A stretch of DNA of 64,000 nt from the NCBI GenBank assembly GCA_017518735.1, contig JAFWTY010000037.1:1-64000 (forward strand), given 5' to 3'. Source of the stretch: Lachnospiraceae bacterium (GTDB lineage: Bacteria; Bacillota; Clostridia; Lachnospirales; Lachnospiraceae). The number at the start of each line of letters is the position of its first letter. The stretch's first letter is position 1. Under the pieces are notes generated by a model. The model saw only the letters and a program-made list of their open reading frames with translations. It was not told where the DNA came from and did not search any database. Positions 54,009 to 63,147 of the stretch are shown here, piece after piece. The position numbers and the translations under genes were made by a program.

Positions 54009-55685
54009 TCACTCCAGTGCACTTCTTAAAAGCACTTTCGTATACTCTTCTTTCGGATTGGTATATAACTCTTCTTTCTCGGCTTCTTCAACAATCCTGC
54101 CCTGTTTCATAACACAGACTCTGTCGCAGAGGTGATAAACCGTACGAAGATCATGCGAAATAAACAGAATCGCCATATGATATTTTCTGCTGATTTTACG
54201 AAGCAGCGCAAGAATCGATTCGGAAATTGCCACATCCAGTGCGGAAACCGGCTCGTCCGCCACAAGAAGCGTCGGCTTTTGAAGTAAAGCAAGTGCTATG
54301 CCAACCCTCTGTCTCTGTCCGCCGGAAAGTTCCGCAGGAAAACGTTCCAAAAACTCCTCCGACAATTCTACTTCATCCAGAATCTTTTGGATTTCTTTTT
54401 TCTGCTCTTCCTTATCCTTTATTCCACTGAGGACCAGGGCCTCTTTTAACAGTCTTCCGACCTTCATCTTAGGATTAAGGGCACTATAGGTATCCTGGAA
54501 GATCATCCTTGCCTTTCCGCAAGTAATTGAACCGGTTGCACTCTTTCCGCCCTGTAATCCTACTATGCACTTTGCAAGCGTTGACTTTCCGCTTCCGGAC
54601 TCACCAACCAGACCGACAATTTCGCCCTTACGAACCGTTAAACGGATGTCCGTGATTCCAATCTTCTCCGGTTGCCTGCTTTTTTCCGCTTCCGCCTTCT
54701 TTCCGATCCGCAAATCACCAAAGCTCTTTCTGGCAGGATAATAGAAGGAATAGTCCGTTACAACACATTCCGGTTCCTCTATAATATGATTTTCGTCCGC
54801 TTCTCCATGCTCCTTGCCAATGACAACATTCGCGGCAATCAGTTTTTTCGTATATTCATCCTTCGGATTCTCAAAAATCTCCTCGGCACTTCCGCTCTCC
54901 AGCACATCCCCGTTTCGCAAAACCAGCACCTTCGAGCATAGTTTCTTAACAAGTCCAAGGTCATGAGAAATAAAAAGAATTGCGGTATTGTCTTCCTTGT
55001 TGATTCTCTGAAGCAGTTTGATAATCTCTGCCTGCACGGTCACATCCAGCGCTGTCGTCGGTTCATCCGCAATCAAAAGACGAGGTTTGGAAATCATTGC
55101 GGAAGCAATCATCGCACGTTGACGCATTCCGCCCGACAATTCAAAAGGATAGGAATTATACACCCTTTCCGGATCCGGGAGTTCGGCATCCTTCAGTGCC
55201 TGAATCGCAAGCGCCTTCAATTCTTCACGGGAGTATTCTTCTTTGTCGTTTTTCCCCGCTTTTTTTTCATTTTCGGAGGCCTCTCCCTCTGCAGAAGCAA
55301 CATTATTCAAATCTGCGGCATTTTTACTTTTTCCATGAACTCTCAGCGCATCCTCCACCTGATACCCGATCTTGTGTACCGGAGAGAAGGCCGTCATGGG
55401 ATCCTGGAAAACAAACCCAATCTCCTCGCCCTGAAGTGCACGCATCTGCCGGCGGGATGCTTTCAAAAGATTCTTGGAATCCCAGAGTATCTCGCCCGAT
55501 ACCTTCACATCTCCGCGACGAATCAGACCGGCAATTGCTGTTGCGGTTAAGCTTTTTCCGCTTCCGGACTCTCCGACAAGGCCGACAATCTCGCCCTCTT
55601 TCATCGTAAAGTCCACATCCCGCACCGCTGTCTCCGGTTTCGAATGATCGAAGAATTCAATTTTCAAGTCTTTTACTTCAAGCAT
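54009..55685 (-). CDS. Oligopeptide ABC importer, fused double ATPase (DppD-DppF type)
   Basis: 558 residues with two complete ABC domains. Domain 1 (about 1-280) has GESGSGKSLTA and the signature ELSGGMRQRA; an insertion near 130-155 is Lys/Glu/Asn-rich. Domain 2 (about 325-558) has GESGSGKSTLAK and ELSGGQRQRVG. In most species these are two genes, oppD and oppF. The last gene of the transporter operon. The substrate class (oligopeptide, nickel or similar) is set by the binding protein. Confidence 0.9.
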   Translation of the reverse strand: MLEVKDLKIEFFDHSKPETAVRDVDFTMKEGEIVGLVGESGSGKSLTATAIAGLIRRGDVKVSGEILWDSKNLLKASRRQMRALQGEEIGFVFQDPMTAFSPVHKIGYQVEDALRVHGKSKNAADLNNVASAEGEASENEKKAGKNDKEEYSREELKALAIQALKDAELPDPERVYNSYPFELSGGMRQRAMIASAMISKPRLLIADEPTTALDVTVQAEIIKLLQRINKEDNTAILFISHDLGLVKKLCSKVLVLRNGDVLESGSAEEIFENPKDEYTKKLIAANVVIGKEHGEADENHIIEEPECVVTDYSFYYPARKSFGDLRIGKKAEAEKSRQPEKIGITDIRLTVRKGEIVGLVGESGSGKSTLAKCIVGLQGGKSATGSITCGKARMIFQDTYSALNPKMKVGRLLKEALVLSGIKDKEEQKKEIQKILDEVELSEEFLERFPAELSGGQRQRVGIALALLQKPTLLVADEPVSALDVAISESILALLRKISRKYHMAILFISHDLRTVYHLCDRVCVMKQGRIVEEAEKEELYTNPKEEYTKVLLRSALE

Positions 55686-55719
55686 TCCGTTTCTCTACTA
55701 ATCCCTATTACTTATCGTT

Positions 55720-56541
55720 CTATTTGTTCTTCTTTATCTTCAGTGAATTTGTCTTCATATCGCCGTCCGCAATCATTCCGAATCCAAGCAGCAAAAGCAC
55801 CATCACAATGCCGGGGAACAATACATAGAACGGCGCAACCTTCAAATAAGCCTGTCCTTCGGAAATCATTCCGCCCAGGCTTGCCGTCGGCGGTTGCACG
55901 CCGATACCCAGGTAGGAAAGTCCCGCTTCCGCAAGAATACAGTTATTAAACGAAATAATAATGCAGTTCACAAGTGTCGGCACCACATTCGGAAGAATAT
56001 GGCGGAAAATGATGCGCGCATCGCTCGCCCCCATCAGCTTCGCCGCCTGCACATATTCTCTCTTCTTCTGTTCGCGAAATTCCGTACGCGTCATCTTCGC
56101 AAATGACGGAATAACAGCAATTCCAAGTGCCAGAATAATATTGATTATTCCGGAATTCGAAAGACTCACAAAAACGAGGGCCAGAAGGATACTCGGAATT
56201 GCAAACAACACATCGATAATCCGCATCACTCCGTCATCCAGCCATCCGCCGAAATATCCGGTTATAGCGCCGATCACGATACCCGCAAAGCTTCCGATCA
56301 GCGTCGAGAAGAAGGAAATCAGAACCGATGTCCGGAGTCCTTCCTGGACACGTGTAAAAATATCCCGTCCCATTTTGTCTCCGCCGAACCAGTGAGACAT
56401 ACTCGGGCCAGCCAGTTTTGCAGCCTGATCCATCTGCGTGGAACTGTAAGGATGATATAGCAATCCGACAATGACAAAAAGCCCCAGCAAAGTGAGGATT
56501 CCAATCCCGATATAGAATTGCAGGTCTTTTTTCTTCTTCAT
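55720..56541 (-). CDS. Oligopeptide-type ABC permease (DppC/OppC)
   Basis: 273 residues, six spans. The large first outer loop has HWFGGDKMGRDIFTRVQEG, the normal OppC signature, and the EAA loop is near EYVQAAKLMGASDARII. It pairs with the DppB-like permease, whose gene precedes it by 61 bases. Confidence 0.9.
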   Translation of the reverse strand: MKKKKDLQFYIGIGILTLLGLFVIVGLLYHPYSSTQMDQAAKLAGPSMSHWFGGDKMGRDIFTRVQEGLRTSVLISFFSTLIGSFAGIVIGAITGYFGGWLDDGVMRIIDVLFAIPSILLALVFVSLSNSGIINIILALGIAVIPSFAKMTRTEFREQKKREYVQAAKLMGASDARIIFRHILPNVVPTLVNCIIISFNNCILAEAGLSYLGIGVQPPTASLGGMISEGQAYLKVAPFYVLFPGIVMVLLLLGFGMIADGDMKTNSLKIKKNK

Positions 56542-56602
56542 CGTTTATCCTGTAAAATCTTTTGAAGCAGAAGCATATAACTATCCAAAAACTCCCGGCC
56601 GC

Positions 56603-57547
56603 TTACTCTTCCCTCACCTGCGGATCCACAATTGCATGGATCACATCCGTCAGGGCACTCACGATAACAATTCCAAATGCGATCAGCATTACAATCGCTT
56701 CCACCACCGGATAGTCACGTACCGAAATCGCCGATAACAGGCTGCGGCCCAGTCCCGGAATTCCAAATGTCTGCTCAATGACAATACCGGAAGCTATCAT
56801 ATCCGCAAAAACCATACCGACGAAGGTGATTGTCGGCATGATTGCATTTTTCAACACATATTTGTAAAGAAGACCTGTCGTATTGTTTCCTTTGGAATAC
56901 GCAGTCTTCGCATAATCTTTTTTGGCTTCTTCGAGAATATTCGTCCGAAGAAGTTTGATACACATCGCCGTTTTTGGAAGTGCTAATGCAATTGCAGGGC
57001 AAATTAAATAACCAAAAAATCTTGCAAAACTCACATCATACCCAACATAAGCACCCGGTGAAAACAGTTTTAACACCATTCCGAACACAAACGTCAGAAT
57101 CAGTCCCAACAGGAAAGGCGGGAATGCCATAAATACCTGATTGATTACCGTAATAATCTTATCCAGCAGGCCTCCCGTATGTTTTGCCGTATAGACACCG
57201 ACCGGAACGGAAATCCCCACTACAATCAGAATTGCCATTAAAGACAACGTTCCGTTTATCATCAGCTTTCCGCCGATCAGTTTTGAAACCGGCATCGAAT
57301 ACGCATAAGATTTTCCGAAGTCGCCGCGGGGAATTCCCGTAAGCCACTTAAAATACCGTACCATAAAAGGTGCATTTAATCCGAGTTCTTCCCGCAGAGC
57401 TTCCACCTTTTCCGGAGTCGCATTTGTTCCGAGTTTGCTCACCGCAGGATCTCCCGGTATCACACTAAACAAAAAGAACACAACAAAAGAGACCGCAATC
57501 AGGGTCAGTGAAAGTGATGCAATTTTCTTCACAATATACTTACCCAT
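56603..57547 (-). CDS. Oligopeptide-type ABC permease (DppB/OppB)
   Basis: 314 residues, six spans. SVIPGDPAVSKLGTNATPE and LNAPFMVRYFKWLTG in the first outer loop are characteristic of OppB, and the EAA motif is near EAKKDYAKTAYSKGN. It lies between the binding protein and the second permease. Confidence 0.9.
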   Translation of the reverse strand: MGKYIVKKIASLSLTLIAVSFVVFFLFSVIPGDPAVSKLGTNATPEKVEALREELGLNAPFMVRYFKWLTGIPRGDFGKSYAYSMPVSKLIGGKLMINGTLSLMAILIVVGISVPVGVYTAKHTGGLLDKIITVINQVFMAFPPFLLGLILTFVFGMVLKLFSPGAYVGYDVSFARFFGYLICPAIALALPKTAMCIKLLRTNILEEAKKDYAKTAYSKGNNTTGLLYKYVLKNAIMPTITFVGMVFADMIASGIVIEQTFGIPGLGRSLLSAISVRDYPVVEAIVMLIAFGIVIVSALTDVIHAIVDPQVREE

Positions 57548-57596
57548 TTGCGGTCTCCCTATTAATCTTTCAATAACACAGCCTGCATGTAATTCA

Positions 57597-59123
57597 TTAT
57601 TCGGCCATCTTAATCTTCGCTACATCAATTACATACATCGGATAAAATTCATATCCCGTGTATTTCTTGTTAAGCGCTACAAATTCCGGTAAATCCTGAA
57701 TGTATACGTTTGCGGCATCGTCACTTAACATCTGAACACACTCTTTGAAAAGTGTTGTTCTTTTTGCATCGTCAAGTTCTTCAAATGCAGCTTTATATTT
57801 TTCATCGTATTTCGGATTGTTATAATTCGTAAAGTTGTTTCCTGCATCGGATACAAATCTTGCAAGAAGGCTGGATGCGGTAAGTTGAGCCGCATCTACG
57901 CCGGTTACGGTTGCATCGTAGTTTCTTCCGATGTAGGTGTCGGATAACCAGGTATCCCAGTCAACCAGCTTAATGTTTGCGGTAATACCTACTTCCGCAA
58001 GCTGCTCTTTCAATACCGTAGCGGTATCCACATGCTGAGTGTAGTTGGAAGGAACGGTAATATCAAAAGAGAATCCGTTCTCATATCCGGCCTTCTTTAA
58101 CAGTTCTTTTGCTTTCTCCACATCATGCGGATAAGCATCTGCCAAAGAAGCATCATAGTATTTACGGAAGTTCGGATACATGCTGCTTCCGATCTTTACA
58201 CCGTCACCGTCAGATACAAAACCAAGGATTGCATCCTTATCAATTGCATAGCACATTGCTTTTCTGACGTCTTCGTTGTCGAACGGTTCGACATTGTGGT
58301 TCAAATACAGAGCCTGCACAAGATTCATGGTACCGGAATAGATTTCAAAATTCTCGGTATTGATCTGCATCTTCTGTGCATTGGTAAGGTGAGCCATCAT
58401 ATCGATGCTTCCACCCTCCAGTTCCATGGAAATGGTGTCGGCACTGGAGCAAATCTTAAAGGTTACATGTGCGATTTCCGGCTTCTCTCCCCAGTAATCA
58501 TCATTTCTTTCAAAAACGACATTTTCAAGGGGAGCTCTGGACACGTACTTGTACGGCCCCGTTCCGATTGCATTTCCCGAAGGATCGTCATTATGTTTCG
58601 GGATAATGGCTGCGGGTACGGTTGCAATGTTTGCAAGGAAATCATTGTCCGCTTCTTTCAGCACGATATTGACGGTTGCATCATCCACGATGTCAACGCT
58701 TGCAATATTTAAAAGCGCCGGTATCATGGGGTTTCCTCCCTCGATATCGGCGCATTTGCTCATTGAATACTGAACATCCTCTGCCGTTACGAGAGTTCCG
58801 TCATGGAATTTTACTCCTTCACGAATTGTGAACGTGTAGGTCAGTCCGTCTTCGCTCACGGTGTAATCGCTTGCTACAGCAGGGATAATATTTCCATCGG
58901 AATCAGGCTTAACCAGACCTTCAAAAACATTGAAGAAAATTTCTTTGGTTCCTGCCGCCACCATATTGTGGGGGTCAAGAGTTTCTTCAATATCCTGGGC
59001 GATACCGATGGTAATAGAGGTGTTGGAATTCCCTTTCTTATCGCCTGTACATCCGCACAGTGCAACAGCAAGCGAAAGAACCGAAAGCAGAACGGCCAGA
59101 ACCCTGGTCATACTTTTTTTCAT
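57597..59123 (-). CDS. Oligopeptide-binding lipoprotein (SBP family 5)
   Basis: 508 residues. Lipoprotein signal MKKSMTRVLAVLLSVL followed by the lipobox LCGC, so Cys is lipidated and the protein is anchored outside. It belongs to the DppA/OppA family: FTIREGVKFHDGTLVTAEDV, YLNHNVEPFDNEDVRKAMC and KAKELLKKAG. First gene of the importer operon; the 62-base gap to nrdR has only a weak 6-bp hairpin and no clear promoter. The substrate cannot be told from the sequence. Confidence 0.9.
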   Translation of the reverse strand: MKKSMTRVLAVLLSVLSLAVALCGCTGDKKGNSNTSITIGIAQDIEETLDPHNMVAAGTKEIFFNVFEGLVKPDSDGNIIPAVASDYTVSEDGLTYTFTIREGVKFHDGTLVTAEDVQYSMSKCADIEGGNPMIPALLNIASVDIVDDATVNIVLKEADNDFLANIATVPAAIIPKHNDDPSGNAIGTGPYKYVSRAPLENVVFERNDDYWGEKPEIAHVTFKICSSADTISMELEGGSIDMMAHLTNAQKMQINTENFEIYSGTMNLVQALYLNHNVEPFDNEDVRKAMCYAIDKDAILGFVSDGDGVKIGSSMYPNFRKYYDASLADAYPHDVEKAKELLKKAGYENGFSFDITVPSNYTQHVDTATVLKEQLAEVGITANIKLVDWDTWLSDTYIGRNYDATVTGVDAAQLTASSLLARFVSDAGNNFTNYNNPKYDEKYKAAFEELDDAKRTTLFKECVQMLSDDAANVYIQDLPEFVALNKKYTGYEFYPMYVIDVAKIKMAE

Positions 59124-59185
59124 TATTCTTTCTTTCCTTTCTCTAAAAAAGTATTTTTATGTAATTGTAAAAGTACAATAACAAA

Positions 59186-59635
59186 CTAATTTAAGATCTT
59201 TTTCAATTCATCCATGAATGTGTTAACATCCTTGAATTCGCGGTATACGGAAGCAAATCTTACGTATGCAACGGGATCCAGTTCTTTTAACTTGTTCATG
59301 ATGCACTCTCCGATTACCGCACTGGGAAGTTCTCTTTCCTCTCTGCTGTAGATTTCGGTTTCCACTTCATCTACGAGATTCGCGATCTGCTCTGCGGATA
59401 CGGGACGTTTATGGCAGGCACGAAGTACACCTGCTTCGATTTTGGACCGGTCAAACGCTTCACGGTTCAAATCTTTCTTAATGATAATCAAGGGAATGGT
59501 TTCAACCTTTTCATAGGTGGTAAAACGCTTTCCGCACTCGTCACATGCACGACGACGGCGAATGGAGTTGTTTTCCTCCGCAGGTCTCGAGTCGATTACC
59601 CTTGTATTTTCATGACCGCAATAGGGACATTTCAT
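59186..59635 (-). CDS. nrdR: Ribonucleotide reductase repressor NrdR
   Basis: 149 residues. A zinc ribbon (MKCPYCGHENTRVIDSRP, then RRRRACDECGKRFTTYE) is followed by an ATP-cone domain (about 45-135). NrdR senses ATP/dATP and represses nrd genes by binding NrdR boxes. It directly follows ftsZ (15-base gap). No ribonucleotide reductase gene is in the window. Confidence 0.96.
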   Translation of the reverse strand: MKCPYCGHENTRVIDSRPAEENNSIRRRRACDECGKRFTTYEKVETIPLIIIKKDLNREAFDRSKIEAGVLRACHKRPVSAEQIANLVDEVETEIYSREERELPSAVIGECIMNKLKELDPVAYVRFASVYREFKDVNTFMDELKKILN

Positions 59636-59650
59636 CGGTGATTCCTCTCC

Positions 59651-60850
59651 TTATCTTTTCTTGAGGAAATCCGGTACGGCAATGGATTTCTCCTGTACGT
59701 TGCTACGAAGTTCCGAAGGCTTTACCTGAGGCTTGGGAACAGGTGTGGGAGCAGGCTGCTGAACACTTGCTACCTGAGGCATTGCCTGGGTTCTTGTTGA
59801 CGGTGCAGCAGAAACGGTTCTGGATGCCGTTGTATATCCTGCCGCTGTTGCGGTAGAGTGTGCATAAGAGGGTACTGCATATCTGGATCCCTGTGAAGGC
59901 TTGGAATAAAGACCGGTTGCGATAACCGTTACCTTACAGGTATCAGGTTCTGCATCGGAGTACATCGCACCAAGAATGATGTTAACCTGCTCACCGGTAA
60001 TATCGGTGATGTAGCTGGAAGCTACGTTGGTATCAAACAGGGAGATATCTCCGGAGATATTGATGATTACATCGGTAGCACCGTCAATCGTGGTTTCAAG
60101 CAACGGACTTTCCACAGCCATTCTGACTGCATCGAGTGCCTTGTCTTCGCCCTTTCCGGTACCGATACCGATATGTGCGATTCCCTTGTCTAACATTACA
60201 GTCTGGACATCTGCAAAATCCAGATTGATGATAGCGGGAAGATTAATCAAATCCGTAATACCGGAAACGGACTGCTGTAATACTTCGTCAGCTTTCTTTA
60301 ATGCTTCCGGCATCGTGGTCTTCTTGTCACAGATTTCCAACAATTTATCATTCGGGATAACAATCAGAGTATCAACATGTTCTTTTAAGCGATCAATACC
60401 ACCCTCAGCATTCTGCATACGGGTCTTTGCTTCGAACTTGAAAGGTTTGGTTACAACACCTACGGTGAGGATTCCCATTCCTTTGGAAATCTCAGCAACT
60501 ACAGGTGCTGCACCGGTACCGGTTCCGCCACCCATACCACAGGTAACGAATACCATATCCGCACCCTGGATTGCATCTGCGATTTCCTCGCGGTTTTCTT
60601 CCGCTGCCGCCTGTCCAACTTCAGGTTTTGCACCTGCACCAAGGCCTTTCGTAAGCTTCTCACCGATTTGAATCAGTTTCGGTGCTTTGCAGTTTTTAAG
60701 CGCCTGGCTGTCGGAATTGACAGCTACAAACTCAACTCCACTTACATTGTCATCAATCATGCGGTTTACGGCATTATTTCCGGCACCGCCCACACCGACA
60801 ACAATGATTCTTGCTGCAGAATTCTCATCATTTGCTCTGATCTCGATCAA
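59651..60850 (-). CDS. ftsZ: Cell division GTPase FtsZ
   Basis: 399 residues. Tubulin-like GTPase with [17 protein letters not shown] near the N-terminus, the GTP signature [14 protein letters not shown], and the T7 loop [11 protein letters not shown] with the catalytic Asp. A Ser/Thr/Pro-rich linker (about 315-385) leads to the C-terminal conserved peptide [10 protein letters not shown], which binds FtsA or SepF. The start is a TTG with AGGAGG eight bases upstream. Confidence 0.97.
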   Translation of the reverse strand: MIEIRANDENSAARIIVVGVGGAGNNAVNRMIDDNVSGVEFVAVNSDSQALKNCKAPKLIQIGEKLTKGLGAGAKPEVGQAAAEENREEIADAIQGADMVFVTCGMGGGTGTGAAPVVAEISKGMGILTVGVVTKPFKFEAKTRMQNAEGGIDRLKEHVDTLIVIPNDKLLEICDKKTTMPEALKKADEVLQQSVSGITDLINLPAIINLDFADVQTVMLDKGIAHIGIGTGKGEDKALDAVRMAVESPLLETTIDGATDVIINISGDISLFDTNVASSYITDITGEQVNIILGAMYSDAEPDTCKVTVIATGLYSKPSQGSRYAVPSYAHSTATAAGYTTASRTVSAAPSTRTQAMPQVASVQQPAPTPVPKPQVKPSELRSNVQEKSIAVPDFLKKR

Positions 60851-60897
60851 GGCTTTTTCCTCCTAACATCCCTCTTTTATTCACTTCCAAATATAAC

Positions 60898-60988
60898 TTG
60901 TGTTATGTAAAACACAAAATATGCCATACTTTTCGATAATGACATCAATATCCTCTAATATCATATAATCTTTTGCCCGATTATGCAA
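60898..60988 (-). promoter_or_regulatory. ftsZ promoter and leader hairpin
   Basis: Minus strand: -35 TTGCAT (60983-60988), 17-base spacer, -10 TATGAT (60960-60965). The leader of about 100 nt contains a 7-bp hairpin (60898-60917). Confidence 0.55.
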
Positions 60989-61025
60989 CTTTTTTTTAGG
61001 AAAAATCAAGGTTTTTGGCAAAAAA

Positions 61026-61940
61026 TTACTCTTCCACTTCGAACGTTGTCTTCGGATTCGAAATCGTAAACGATTCCATGTGAAGTCGGCCTTTGATATG
61101 CATCGGTTCGGCCTCTTTTAAAATCGCCGCAAGATGCGTTACTCTCTCATCCAGATATTCGCCGTCTCCCAGGTCCACACGGATATCACCGAAGTACATC
61201 GTAATATTGCCGAGATGGTCAAAATAGATGCGGTCCGCGGTCAGGGAATTTTTGTTCAAAAGTTGTGTCAGACTCAAGATTTCCTTGAAAATCTTCGGGT
61301 TTTCCACCGGAAGTGCTTCGTGTAAAATAACGTGATCAAACTCAAGTCCTGTGATCTCCGGAACACCCGGAACGCTTTCTTTCGAACTCTCCACGACGAT
61401 ACCGTCTTTATCGAAATACATTCTGTTTTCCAGATATGTTACGTATCCCGCAATCGCTTTTTCATAAACGATGATCCGCACGGTATTCCTGTCTTTGATC
61501 TGCACATCCATGTGCTCCACAAAAGGAATATCCTCGATTTTCTTGTCTCGGTATTTCAGTTTCAGATAAAGCGAGTTTTCGCAAAGCTTATCGGTAATTA
61601 CCATGTTGCGGATCTCTTCCGCCGTATAATGCGTACTTCCTTCCACGGTTACGATACGCACTTTAAATCCTTCCAGAAAAAGGAATGCTCCGCCGATCAA
61701 CAGCGCTACAACAGCCAGAATCGCAATCAGACGGATTCGTTTCAGCTTGGAAAGTTTTCCCATCGTATCGTCTTTTTTGCGGAAATTAACTTTCTGAACC
61801 TTACTCTTTGAAGCCACTTTTTTCTTTAAGCGGTTCTTTTCTTTCATTCTGGCAAAGATGGATTTTCCGCTCTTTTTGGAGCGTTTTGCTTTGAATGACG
61901 CAGCGCTTTTTTTGCCGGAACTCTTCTTTCCCTTCTTCAT
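61026..61940 (-). CDS. divIB: Cell division protein DivIB/FtsQ
   Basis: 304 residues. A long basic cytoplasmic tail (about 1-70, MKKGKKSSGKKSAASFK...) precedes one membrane span (about 73-93), then a POTRA domain (VRIVTVEGSTHYTAEEIRNMV onward) and the beta domain. DivIB links FtsL and DivIC at the septum. It follows the SEDS gene by eight bases. Confidence 0.9.
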   Translation of the reverse strand: MKKGKKSSGKKSAASFKAKRSKKSGKSIFARMKEKNRLKKKVASKSKVQKVNFRKKDDTMGKLSKLKRIRLIAILAVVALLIGGAFLFLEGFKVRIVTVEGSTHYTAEEIRNMVITDKLCENSLYLKLKYRDKKIEDIPFVEHMDVQIKDRNTVRIIVYEKAIAGYVTYLENRMYFDKDGIVVESSKESVPGVPEITGLEFDHVILHEALPVENPKIFKEILSLTQLLNKNSLTADRIYFDHLGNITMYFGDIRVDLGDGEYLDERVTHLAAILKEAEPMHIKGRLHMESFTISNPKTTFEVEE

Positions 61941-61948
61941 AAAGCCCC

Positions 61949-63136
61949 CTAACGCCGGTCAAGTTGTATGGTACGCCCGACGGCAAGGGCTATTCCTATT
62001 TCTGCCAGGAACAGAAGTACCGACGTTCCGCCGGCGGAAATAAACGGCAGGGCCACACCGGTATTCGGCAAAGAATTGGTAACCACGGCAATATTCAGAA
62101 TTACCTGCACCGAAATGTGGCAGAGAATTCCGATGACAATCATTGCATTGAACAAATCTCTCGTGTTTCCCGCAATGACAAATAATCTGTAAGCCAGAAT
62201 TCCGAACATAAAGATCAGACAAATCGCACCAAAAATACCAAGTTCTTCGCATACGATGGAGAAAATCATATCGTTCTGTGCCTCGGAAATATCGCCGATT
62301 TTTACGATACTCTCTCCCAGACCTTTTCCGAACATACCGCCGGAACCGATTGCATAAAGAGCCTGAAGTGTCTGGAAACTTTCATCGGAACTGTATTTCT
62401 CCGGATGAAGCCATGCCAGGATACGGCCGCCTCGGAAACCACCGATGGAGTGACCGGTTTTATCCATGAGCACGACAACTCCTACGGCAATGGCTGCGAA
62501 CACGATCAGCCCGCCCCATACCAGAAGAATCTTTTTCTTATCTTTTGCTACAATGGAAATCATCAGCACGGGGATGATAAAGACGATCAGCGCCGAGCTC
62601 ATGTTATGACTGGAAATATAGATGAAGATGCAAAGTGCCACAACCGGAATCAACGGCATGGCAAGGCCTTTCCAGGTATCCATATCCTTCTGTTTTCTCG
62701 TAATGGTTCTGGAATAAAAAATGATAACCAGCAGTTTTACAAGTTCCACCGGTTCAAACTGCGGCAAAGGTCCGAGTTTGATCCATCTTGTTGCACCGTG
62801 GGAAGAAATATGAATTCCCGGTACCAGCAACAGGGCCATTACAACGAAGGCTGCCGCAAGATAAACCCAGCTCGGGATGATGCGATAAAACTTGGGCGGA
62901 ATAAAAACCAGAACCGCCATGATTACAAATCCCATCAATGCGGCAAAAATCTGTTTTCTTAAGAAATACATGGAATTGCCGAATTTCAGATTTGCCTGAT
63001 ATGCACTCGCGGGATAAATCATAACGAATCCAAAGCACACCAACAACACCACAACAACGAGCAGCGTAAAGTCAAAATACGGCCGTTTTCCGGTGTCTCT
63101 CTGATATTTATTTCGGATTCTGTCCAATGCTCTCAA
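61949..63136 (-). CDS. ftsW: SEDS peptidoglycan glycosyltransferase (FtsW/SpoVE)
   Basis: 395 residues with about ten spans. Diagnostic parts are WIKLGPLPQFEPVELVKLL, QTLQALYAIGSGGMFGKGLG, ISEAQNDMIFSIVCEELG and LPNTGVALPFISAGGTS. SEDS proteins polymerise lipid II together with a class B penicillin-binding protein. It is between murD and divIB; no murG or murB occurs between them as in many Firmicutes, so those genes must be elsewhere. FtsW versus SpoVE cannot be settled by sequence. Confidence 0.9.
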   Translation of the reverse strand: MRALDRIRNKYQRDTGKRPYFDFTLLVVVVLLVCFGFVMIYPASAYQANLKFGNSMYFLRKQIFAALMGFVIMAVLVFIPPKFYRIIPSWVYLAAAFVVMALLLVPGIHISSHGATRWIKLGPLPQFEPVELVKLLVIIFYSRTITRKQKDMDTWKGLAMPLIPVVALCIFIYISSHNMSSALIVFIIPVLMISIVAKDKKKILLVWGGLIVFAAIAVGVVVLMDKTGHSIGGFRGGRILAWLHPEKYSSDESFQTLQALYAIGSGGMFGKGLGESIVKIGDISEAQNDMIFSIVCEELGIFGAICLIFMFGILAYRLFVIAGNTRDLFNAMIVIGILCHISVQVILNIAVVTNSLPNTGVALPFISAGGTSVLLFLAEIGIALAVGRTIQLDRR

Positions 63137-63147
63137 GGCATTCTCTC

